Part shown: in pieces, positions 56,701-64,000 of the stretch
Numbering within the stretch: the first letter of the stretch is position 1
Layout of the letters: each line of letters opens with the position of its first letter
Assembly (NCBI RefSeq): GCF_947507565.1
Contig: NC_089184.1
Coordinates: 1,612,001-1,676,000 of the forward strand
DNA: 64,000 nucleotides
Direction: 5' to 3'
DNA from: Oscarella lobularis
Taxonomy: Eukaryota > Porifera > Homoscleromorpha > Homosclerophorida > Oscarellidae
Notes under the pieces: generated by a model
Told to the model about the DNA's origin: nothing
The model's database searches: none
The model's input: only the letters and a program-made list of their open reading frames with translations
Made by a program: the position numbers and the translations under genes

Positions 56701-59700
56701 CGGCGCTTCGAAACGATAGCGGATCCTACTCGTGCGTCGCTCAGAATGAAGTCGAATCTGCTTCCAACACTCAGGAAATAGTCGTAATCCCTCAAGAAGC
56801 GCCTCTGATTGATCGCCGCACCGGTACGACCGACGACGGAAACACGGTTCGCACGTCCGTCGGTCAGCCAGATGTCTACGTGACCGAAAGGCGGACGGTG
56901 ATAGTGGAGTGCACGGCGTCGGGTGTTCCACTTCCGACGACGAATTGGTTCCTTGGCGACAGCGGCATTCTGGTGCCGTCCGACGGCCCCGTCCGTCGAC
57001 TGGCATCGGGTGCCTTACAGATTGATACATTTCAAGGTGTTTACGCCGGAAAATATACCTGCCAAGCAGAAAATCCAGTCGGATTAGACAGAGAAACGAT
57101 TGACGTTCGCCTAGCAGAGAAACCGGTTCCAGTCATTGATCCCGAAGTGGCTCCTCCTACCAGAGGCGGCACGGCAGTGTATGGATGCCAAGGCATGGGT
57201 TCGCCTACGCCAAAAGTTGAATGGGTGTTACCGAGTGGAGAGACCTTGAGTCCGGGCGAATCTACGAGCGATGGTCGCGTTAGAGTGGATGCTAGCGGGT
57301 CGTTGGAAGTAGTCAATTTGATGCCCAGCGACGAAGGCACTTACATCTGCACTTTGACCAACGACGGAGGCAAAGTGAACATTTCAACGGATGTAACGGC
57401 ATACGAGAGACCTTTCATAACAAGAGTTTCAGTCAATGCGCTTGTCGTAAATGCGGGAGACGAAATTGAACCCGACGATGGCTCTACAACGTTACTCATT
57501 TGCTTTGCAAGTGGCAATCCTATTCCCGACGTTAATTGGTACAAAGATGGCCTTCTGATTGACCGTGAAGACGACGATATCGGCTCCAGCTCCGTAATGC
57601 TTATACCCAAGTTTGAAATAACGAGGGGACCAGGCTCCGCGTTGCTGACCATTTCCGACTACACTACGGAAGATGCCGGAGTTTACAGTTGCGGAGCGTC
57701 AAACCCTGCGGGAAATGCCGATTTCTCGCTTATTTTCAAGGAACCTACGCCACCGACAATAACGCCGCCAAGAACGGCACGACCAATGACGGAAGCCCCA
57801 ACGACGGAAGCCCCAACGACGGTACAGGCGCCAACGACGGCACAGGCACCGGTAACGGCAACGATAGAGACACCAACAACTGCAGGTATTTCTTTTTTGT
57901 TATACTGTTAAGCTATTTCTAATGCAGTATCTATGGCAGCTGTTCAGACAATGTGGGTCATAGACCCTTTTTCAGATTGTTCAGCAGAGTGTGCACCGGA
58001 AGGAGAACGGACACGAACTGTGACTTGTTCCAGTACCGTAGGAGGCGTAACGGAGACGGTTCAGGATCAAGTTTGTCTTGATGCTGGGCAACCTAAACCG
58101 GCGACAAATCAATCTTGCGGCGTGGACTGTCCCTATAGGTGGGAAAGGAGTGAATATGGAAACTGCAGTACGTCCACCACGTGCGGCAATGGAACTCAAA
58201 CTCGGACCGTGACGTGCGTTCGAGATATACCGTCAAGAGGTGCTGTCGCTCAACGCGACGACGCGTGTTCAAGTGTGGGCGATAAACCGAGAAGCGAACG
58301 ACCGTGCACAACGATTTGCAGACTCTTTGCCGGTCCCTGGTCAGACTGTTCAGTAACGTGCGGCAGAGGAACAAGACGGCGAGATTTGACTTGCCAACGA
58401 CAAGACGGCACCGAGATCGATTTACAATTTTGCGCCGGTCTACCGACTTTGGCGTCTACGGAAGATTGCGATTTAGTTCCATCATGTCCTACTACACAGA
58501 TACCGGCAACGACACAGCCACTGACAACAGAGACGCCAACAACTGCAGGTATTATTTTTTTGTTACTGTTAAGCTATTTCCTAATGCAGTATCTATGACA
58601 GCTGTTCAGACAATGTGGATCATAGACCCTTTTTCGGATTGTTCAGCAGAGTGTTCACCAGAAGGACAGCGGACACGAACGGTAACTTGTTCTAGTACCG
58701 TAGGAGGCGTCACGGAGACGGTTCCAGATCAAGATTGTCTTGATGCTGGGCAGCCTAGACCGGCGACAAATCAATCTTGTGGCGTGGACTGTCCATATAG
58801 GTGGGAAAGGAGTGAATATGGAAACTGTAGCACGTCCACTACGTGCGGCAATGGAACTCAAACTCGGACCGTGACGTGCGTTCGAGATATACCGTCAAGA
58901 GGCGCTGTCGCTCAACGCGACGACGCGTGTTCAAGTGTGGGCGATAAACCGAGAAGCGAACGACCGTGCACAACGATTTGCAGTCTCTTTGCCGGTCCCT
59001 GGTCAGACTGTTCAGTAACGTGCGGCAGAGGAACAAGACGGCGAGATTTGACTTGCCAACGACAAGACGGCACCGAGATCGATTTACAATTTTGCGCCGG
59101 TCTACCGACTTTGGCGTCTACGGAAGATTGCGATTTAGTTCCATCATGTCCTACTACACAGATACCGACACCGACACCGACACAGCGACTGACAACAGAG
59201 ACGCCAACAACTGCAGGTATTATTTTTTTGTTACTGTTAAGCTATTTCCTAATGCAGTATCTATGACAGCTGTTCAGACAATGTGGATCATAGACCCTTT
59301 TTCGGATTGTTCAGCAGAGTGTTCACCAGAAGGACAGCGGACACGAACGGTAACTTGTTCTAGTACCGTAGGAGGCGTCACGGAGACGGTTCCAGATCAA
59401 GATTGTCTTGATGCTGGGCAGCCTAGACCGGCGACAAATCAATCTTGCGGCGTGGACTGTCCATATAGGTGGGAAAGGAGTGAATATGGAAACTGTAGCA
59501 CGTCCACCACGTGCGGCAATGGAACTCAAACTCGGACCGTGACGTGCGTTCGAGATATACCGTCAAGAGGTTCTGTCGCTCAACGCGACGACGCGTGTTC
59601 AAGTGTGGGCGATAAACCGAGAAGCGAACGACCGTGCACAACGATTTGCAGTCTCTTTGCCGGTCCCTGGTCAGACTGTTCAGTAACGTGCGGCAGAGGA

Positions 59701-62700
59701 ACAAGACGGCGAGATTTGACTTGCCAACGACAAGACGGCACCGAGATCGATTTACAATTTTGCGCCGGTCTACCGACTTTGGCGTCTACGGAAGATTGCG
59801 ATTTAGTTCCATCGTGTCCTACTACACAGATACCGACAACGACACAGCCACTGACAACAGAGACGCCAACAACTGCAGGTATTATTTTTTTGTTACTGTT
59901 AAGCTATTTCCTAATGCAGTATCTATGACAGCTGTTCAGACAATGTGGATCATAGACCCTTTTTCGGATTGTTCAGCAGAGTGTTCACCAGAAGGACAGC
60001 GGACACGAACGGTAACTTGTTCTAGTACCGTAGGAGGCGTCACGGAGACGGTTCCAGATCAAGATTGTCTTGATGCTGGGCAGCCTAGACCGGCGACAAA
60101 TCAATCTTGCGGCGTGGACTGTCCATATAGGTGGGAAAGGAGTGAATATGGAAACTGTAGCACGTCCACCACGTGCGGCAATGGAACTCAAACTCGGACC
60201 GTGACGTGCGTTCGAGATATACCGTCAAGAGGCGCTGTCGCTCAACGCGACGACGCGTGTTCAAGTGTGGGCGATAAACCGAGAAGCGAACGACCGTGCA
60301 CAACGATTTGCAGTCTCTTTGCCGGTCCCTGGTCAGACTGTTCAGTAACGTGCGGCAGAGGAACAAGACGGCGAGATTTGACTTGTCAACGACAAGACGG
60401 CACCGAGATCGATTTACAATTTTGCGCCGGTCTACCGACTTTGGCGTCTACGGAAGATTGCGATTTAGTTCCATCATGTCCTACTACACAGATACCGACA
60501 CCGACACCGACACAGCCACTGACAACAGAGACGCCAACAACTGCAGGTATTATTTTTTTTGTTACTGTTAAGATATTTCCTAATGCAGTATCTATGACAG
60601 CTGTTCAGACAATGTGGATCATAGACCCTTTTTCGGATTGTTCAGCAGAGTGTTCACCAGAAGGACAACGGACACGAACGGTAACTTGTTCTAGTACCGT
60701 AGGAGGCGTCGCGGAAACGGTTCCAGATCAAGATTGTCTTGATGCTAATATGTCTAAACCGCTGACCTTTGAATCTTGCGGCGTAGACTGTCCATATAGG
60801 TGGGAAAGGAGTGAATATGGAAACTGTAGCACGTCCACCACGTGCGGCAATGGAACCCAAACTCGGACCGTGACGTGCGTTCGAGATATACCGTCAAGAG
60901 GTTCTGTCGCTCAACGCGACGACGCGTGTTCAAGTGTGGGCGATAAACCGAGAAGCGAACGACCGTGCACAACGATTTGCAGTCTCTTTGCCGGTCCCTG
61001 GTCAGACTGTTCAGTAACGTGCGGCAGAGGAACAAGACGGCGAGATTTGACTTGCCAACGACAAGACGGCACCGAGATCGATTTACAATTTTGCGCCGGT
61101 CTACCGACTTTGGCGTCTACGGAAGATTGCGATTTAGTTCCATCATGTCCTACTACACAGATACCGACACCGACACCGACACAGCCACTGACAACAGAGA
61201 CGCCAACAACTGCAGGTATTATTTTTTTTTGTTACTGTTAAGCTATTTCCTAATGCAGTATCTATGACAGCTGTTCAGACAATGTGGATCATAGACCCTT
61301 TTTCGGATTGTTCAGCAGAGTGTTCACCAGAAGGACAGCGGACACGAACGGTAACTTGTTCTAGTACCGTAGGAGGCGTCGCGGAGACGGTTCCAGATCA
61401 AGATTGTCTTGATGCTGGGCAGCCTAGACCGGCGACAAATCAATCTTGCGGCGTGGACTGTCCATACAGGTGGGAAAGGAGAAACTATGGAGACTGCAGT
61501 ACGTCGACCACGTGTGGCGACGGAACGCAGACTCGGACCGTGACGTGCGTTCGAGATATACCGTCAAGAGGCGCTGTCGCTCAATCCGACGACGCGTGTT
61601 CAAGCGTGGGCGATAAACCAAGAACCGAACGACCATGCGAAACGATTTGCACTCTCCTTCCCGGTCCCTGGTCTGTCTGTTCAGTAACGTGCGGCGGCGG
61701 GACAAGACGGCGCAACGTCACTTGTGCGCAGATGAATAGCGGCTTGCTGGTAGATCTGCGATTTTGCCCAAGTACACGACCAACATTTTCTACGTCGGAG
61801 CAGTGCAATACTGATTCCTGCTTCAAGTACGTTTTAAAAATTGCTCTATATTGTTTACATCGTGTAATTTTAGATGGATGGCAACGCCTGACGGCGATTG
61901 TTCTGCCGTTTGTGGCAGTGGAAGACAGCAGCGAACGATCGAATGTCGTCGCATTCAAGACAACCAAATCGTTTCCGTCGACCAATGCGATCCGGACTCT
62001 AGGCCGAGCGACAGCATCGCCTGTCGAATCACATGCCAATACGATCCGTTGCCGTGGTCCGACTGTTCAACCACGTGCGACATCGGAACGCAAACGCGCC
62101 AATTACGGTGCAGGACGGCCGACGGAAGTTATGTTGCTCTATCCCAATGTGAGGACGCGGGAGTTCGACCGCTACCGACGACGTCTCGAGATTGCAACAC
62201 CGGCGTTTCTTGCAACGGCAGCACTTCTTGGACAGTTTCGTTGTGGAGCTTATGCAATTCGTTTTGCGCCGACGGCAGGGAGACTCGTTCCGTTGAATGC
62301 GTCGTAACGGCGGCCGACGGGACTTCGTCGTCCGTGTCAAATCAGATCTGCATAGACGCGGGCCGGGGCAACCCACCAGCGTCGTCTCGCCCGTGCAATC
62401 CGGTACGCACGTGCAGATACGTTACAGCGCAATGGTCGGGCTGCTCTCAATCGTGCGGTGGAGGCGTACGTCGACGCAGGGTGACGTGCGAACGAGAGAT
62501 AGATGGAAGAAGAATTAGTTTGGTGGATTGCAGAAGAGATTCGACTCTTGGAGAGACACCGTCTGACGAAGAAGCCTGCAACGAGAACGTCTGCTTCGGT
62601 AATGCACGTCGACGTAGCTATTCAATAAGAGTATTTATTTATTTATACGGAGTCGCTTTTAGTTCCTCCAAGAATTCGAAATCCGCCGAGGCCGTCGCCA

Positions 62701-64000
62701 AATCAGCCGAATTCCAATGTAGACACGAGCGTCGGAAATGCAGTCGTGGTTACTGTCGGATATCGTGTCACGATTGACTGTGTCGACATTGCCGGAGAGC
62801 CGCGTGGAAAGATCAGCTGGTTTCTTCCAACGGGAGCTGCTCTCGATTCGGGCGGTGTGCTTGGGAATGTTAGCGTCGATGCAAACGGCACGCTAATCAT
62901 TGAAGACGTTCGAACCGTTGACAGGGGAAAGTACACGTGTAGGGCAACGAACAGAGTGGGCTTTGACGACAGGGATTCAACAGTGGTGGTTCAAGGTGAG
63001 TGGCGTTTTAGGCACCCTGATACAGTAGCTTTCCACGTCCTAATTTTTGTGCAGCGTCTAGCTTGAGATCTCTTTGTATTTAAGTCTCTCTTTCTTTTTT
63101 TTTAGTTCCTCCGTTCGTTCCCTTTGTTGAAATTACTCGCGAAAATGGTTTTCGAATGGAGGAGAAAAATTTCCTTGAAGTTCAACCTGGCTTCCAAGTC
63201 ACGATTGAATGTTCAGAAGCAAGCGCCAATCCGAGACCAAGAATCAGATGGTTCCTCAACGGAGAAAGAATTAATATCGCCAGTGACTATCGTTACGAAT
63301 TGTTGCGCGACGGTTCATTGAATATCCTTGATATAAGCGCCACAATGGCTGGGCAATATATGTGTGAAGCGTCAAACGTAGTCGGAACTTCAAACGCAAC
63401 AGTGACATTAGCTGTTCAAGGTAATTGTTTTTTAGAGGGAGTCATTATTTGTCGGTAACTATTGGTTACAGAATTTGAATTCTCCTGGAGACTTGTCGGT
63501 CCGGAATGCAGTCAGACCTGCGGCTGTCGCGGTAAGTTGTATAAAGACCTAACTAGATATCGGCTGGAGACTCTAATTCTGCAGGAACAAGACTTCTTCA
63601 ACCGGAATGCTTTCGCCGGGCGGACAACACGACTGTATCAAACAGCAACTGCGATATGCAAGTCCCACCGTTGGCCGTACGTCTTGACTGCAACAGGATC
63701 CCGTGCCCCGCCCGGTTAGTGTCTAACTTTTGCATTTCTTTGTGACAAGATTCGATTCTTTGTTTCAGTTGGAGAGTCGGCTCCTTCAGTCCGTGTTCGG
63801 CGACATGCGAAGGCATTCGTCGACGAACCGTTATTTGTGAACGAATTGAGGAAAATTTCTGCGCTATGGTCACCGTCGAAGACGACGTGTGCGCAGTACG
63901 TAACGGAAATGGAACCGGTCTAAAGCCGGCACCCGTCGAAGCGTGCGGTAGCGACGTTTGTCCGGTGTACAGCTGGGTCGTCACAACCGATTGGAGCAAC
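14700..64000 (+). CDS. Giant secreted Ig/TSP1 protein, hemicentin- or papilin-like (3' end beyond window)
   Basis: A single chain of about 89 exons, nearly all joined in phase 1, starts at ATG 14700 and is still open at the window end; about 14,000 codons are visible. Order: signal peptide (14700-14768), two Ig (15124-15481, 15552-15890), block A of 35 Ig (16093-29894), block B of 35 Ig (30195-44367), two Ig (44424-45155), copy C of 36 Ig (45212-57885), a Thr/Pro linker, 22 TSP1 repeats (57928-62598), two Ig (62663-63420) and further TSP1 repeats. A long Ig array followed by TSP1 resembles hemicentin, but no N-terminal VWA domain is present; the Ig-TSP1 C-terminus with WS-CS-CG motifs resembles papilin and ADAMTS-like proteins. 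I see no internal stop or gene boundary along the chain, and the exon lengths summed for block A, copy C and the TSP1 part keep frame. A gene predictor could still split it. Expected role: extracellular matrix or adhesion (inferred). Confidence 0.85.
15124..15890 (+). other. N-terminal Ig pair (T3, T1)
   Basis: Exon 15124-15481 encodes an Ig domain with intact cysteines (IVRCRATGDPEPEVFWY, DQGTYTCVAQN). Exon 15552-15890 encodes a T1-type domain without the cysteine pair (FSLNFTVAEERDD, GRYRLIARNEAG). Both have counterparts at the start of copy C: exon 45212 and exon 45628 (LINFTVVEESDD). Block B has no copy of this pair, so the A/B duplication started in the intron after it. Confidence 0.85.
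16093..29894 (+). repeat. Block A: 35 Ig domains, first copy of a 14-kb duplication
   Basis: Thirty exons totalling 11,529 nt (3,843 codons). Exons in order start at 16093, 16684, 17070, 17467, 17856, 18239, 18617 (2 Ig), 19328, 20116, 20496, 20864 (2), 21638 (2), 22362 (2), 23069, 23473, 23863 (2), 24571, 24924, 25311, 25704, 26087, 26450, 26837 (2), 27505, 27911, 28337, 28733, 29123, 29496 and 29768; the last two share one domain. Domain types cycle T1 (RPLPxxDLxYxxGQ, WxLPSG), T2 (VxVxGxxV, LKDG), T3 (GxxVxIGRxxV, DGxLxI) without a slip. Only eight domains keep the Cys pair: the second of exon 18617, exon 23473, the second of 26837, and the last five. Paralogous to block B including introns, with homology beginning in the intron at about 15,965. 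Confidence 0.9.
19664..20115. repeat. Repeat-bearing intron of block A
   Basis: A 452-nt intron between exons 19328 and 20116. It contains two diverged copies of a segment with GTTAAGGCAAAAGGGG and GAGTCAAATATTTGAG, and two tandem copies (about 19864-20070) of a unit of about 115 bp with CAACTCGTTGCGCGCGAG, TTGCGGTTCAGGCGCATG and CGCATAAAAAGTAG. The block B counterpart is expanded. Confidence 0.85.
30195..44367 (+). repeat. Block B: 35 Ig domains, second copy of the 14-kb duplication
   Basis: Follows block A domain for domain in the same T2-T3-T1 order, exon for exon in the parts I placed (30195-30533, 30726-31055, 31112-31447, 31508-31846, 31903-32229, 32286-32609, 32668-33321 and on to 44241-44367). 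Intron sequences are also alike; the offset to block A grows from 14,102 to 14,473 nt through intron indels. No stop or frameshift was seen in the coding parts. The same few domains keep cysteines as in A. The first B domain is T2, directly after the T3 that ends A, so the T1 expected between them is missing at the junction. The joining intron 29895-30194 becomes similar to intron 15891-16092 from about 30,095. Confidence 0.9.
33730..34524. repeat. Expanded repeat intron of block B
   Basis: This 795-nt intron corresponds to 19664-20115 (452 nt) in block A. The AAGGGG/CAAATATTTGA segment occurs about three times and the CGTTGCGCGCGAG unit of about 115 bp three times (about 34160-34470), against two of each in block A. 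The excess length is mainly extra repeat copies. Confidence 0.87.
44424..45155 (+). other. Two related Ig domains between block B and copy C
   Basis: Exons 44424-44759 and 44820-45155 each encode one Ig domain with cysteines. They resemble each other (IRVGCAVTGVPLPTVVW and VRVGCPFVGVPSPIVTW; LPSPL before a strand ending IRND/LRND) more than the T1-T3 types, suggesting a small tandem duplication of a separate domain type inserted between the large copies. Confidence 0.75.
49090..54045 (+). other. 4,956-nt exon with 15 Ig domains
   Basis: Continuous open frame from acceptor CAG at 49087-49089 to donor GTCAG at 54046, in phase 1 at both ends. It encodes five T1-T2-T3 triplets at about 110 residues per domain. 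The matching part of block A (exons 19328 to 24924) is cut by ten introns. Confidence 0.92.
54484..57885 (+). other. 3,402-nt exon with ten Ig domains and Thr/Pro linker
   Basis: Begins at the acceptor ending 54483 and ends at donor GTATTT (57886). Ten Ig domains, T2 to T2, nearly all with both cysteines (e.g. VTITCTASGTPNPTISW), followed by a low-complexity Thr/Pro/Ala linker from about 57,740 rich in PTTEAPTT. The linker is probably an O-glycosylated spacer before the TSP1 array (inference). Confidence 0.9.
57928..61215 (+). repeat. Five tandem exons, each with three TSP1 repeats
   Basis: Exons 57928-58548, 58590-59216, 59258-59878, 59920-60546 and 60589-61215 (621 or 627 nt) are near-identical. 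Each encodes three thrombospondin type-1 repeats: DPFSDCSAEC..., ERSEYGNCSTSTTCGNGTQ... and GPWSDCSVTCGRGTRRR..., then a short Thr/Pro tail that varies by one PT pair. CSVTCG fits the TSP1 O-fucosylation consensus. The separating introns are only 41-42 nt (58549-58589, 59217-59257, 59879-59919, 60547-60588) and differ mainly in T-run length. Unit 5 has a diverged stretch, LDANMSKPLTFESC, in place of LDAGQPRPATNQSC. Confidence 0.94.
61259..62598 (+). other. Diverged TSP1 exons (seven repeats)
   Basis: Exon 61259-61826 is a sixth array unit whose second and third TSP1 repeats have diverged (ERRNYGDCSTSTTCGDGTQ, GPWSVCSVTCGGGTRRR). It lacks the Thr/Pro tail and ends in phase 2 (TTC AA|gtacg). 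Exon 61874-62598 adds four more distant TSP1 repeats (MATPDGDCSAVCGSG, PLPWSDCSTTCDIG, SLWSLCNSFCADG, AQWSGCSQSCGGG). With 57928-61215 the total is 22 TSP1 repeats. Confidence 0.9.
62663..63420 (+). other. Two Ig domains after the TSP1 array
   Basis: Exons 62663-62995 and 63106-63420, both phase 1, each encode one C2/I-set Ig domain with both cysteines (VTIDCVDIAGEPRGKISWF, GKYTCRATN; VTIECSEASANPRPRIRWF, GQYMCEASN). Both start with the Val-Pro-Pro linker common at domain boundaries in this gene. Confidence 0.9.
63472..64000 (+). other. C-terminal TSP1 repeats, cut by the window edge
   Basis: Exons 63472-63531 and 63585-63714 together encode one TSP1 repeat (FSWRLVGPECSQTCGCR, then CFRRADN and CNRIPCPA). 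Exon 63769 onward encodes WRVGSFSPCSATCEGIRRR and begins another repeat (YSWVVTTDWSN) at the window end. The Y-W-x-W-S spacing resembles the C-terminal TSP1 repeats of ADAMTS, ADAMTSL and papilin. Confidence 0.85.

Larger units (their letters stand above)
45212..57885 (+). repeat. Copy C: third, diverged copy of the Ig block (36 domains)
   Basis: Twelve exons: 45212-45577, 45628-45993, 46045-46386, 46444-47106 (2 Ig), 47163-47486, 47536-47868, 47924-48262, 48313-48675, 48735-49037, 49090-54045 (15 Ig), 54096-54431 and 54484-57885 (10 Ig plus linker). Domains match the N-terminal pair plus block A in order. Examples: VFSDD/VGEKTTSQL with exon 18617; GFPVINR/TTIGRP with its second domain; RPLPDEDLTYD with exon 19328; DVAITRTSTEV with exon 20496; FLKDG with the second domain of 20864; MNNHF/DDGSLTITKVAARDAG with the second domain of 22362. 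Only the final T3 of block A has no counterpart. Identity is much lower than between A and B, so this copy is older. Confidence 0.8.

Noticed and set aside
59634-61241. A single exon spanning two TSP1 units
   Set aside because: The frame reads through only because the 60547-60588 intron is 42 nt and stop-free. The other copies show the same splice sites with frame-shifting lengths, so it is an intron.

Overview
The window is nuclear DNA from an animal, most likely an early-branching one. Four spliced genes and one tRNA lie on the + strand. Introns are very short (mostly 41-70 nt, GT-AG with a few GC-AG) and exons are rich in NCG codons. The proteins are metazoan types: a KAT2 (PCAF/GCN5) acetyltransferase with the animal-type N-terminal PCAF region, stomatin-like protein 2, an Ig/trypsin protein, and a giant Ig/TSP1 protein. 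I infer a sponge, perhaps a homoscleromorph, from the compact introns and this gene mix. That placement is inference and was not tested.

Layout. 1-405 and 406-1188 are two minisatellites (45-bp and 49-bp units). 1449-6524 is KAT2 in 18 exons; its third intron (2263-3660) is far longer than the rest and holds repeats, palindromes and a promoter-like stretch. 6666-8471 is STOML2 in 13 exons, only 141 bp after KAT2. 8472-9248 has no gene I can support. 9249-9320 is tRNA-Gln(UUG). 9504-14129 encodes about nine Ig domains followed by a PRSS23-like serine protease domain. 14700 to the window end is one giant gene: signal peptide, about 112 Ig domains, 22 TSP1 repeats, two more Ig domains counted within the 112, then further TSP1 repeats cut by the window edge. 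About 14,000 codons of it are visible.

The giant gene is the notable object. Its Ig array is built from a three-domain super-repeat (here T1-T2-T3). A block of 35 Ig domains (A, 16093-29894) is followed by a nearly identical second copy (B, 30195-44367), introns included. A third, much older copy (C, 45212-57885) matches the N-terminal pair plus block A domain by domain for 36 domains, but has lost most of its introns. In A and B, 27 of 35 Ig domains lack the usual cysteine pair, whereas the C-terminal half of copy C mostly keeps it. After the Ig array come five near-identical units of about 665 bp, each with three TSP1 repeats, separated by 41-43-nt introns.

The two housekeeping genes (chromatin acetylation; mitochondrial inner-membrane scaffold) look unrelated to the two Ig genes. 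The Ig-protease gene and the giant gene sit next to each other, share phase-1 domain-per-exon structure, and both look extracellular, so a common matrix or adhesion role is plausible but inferred.
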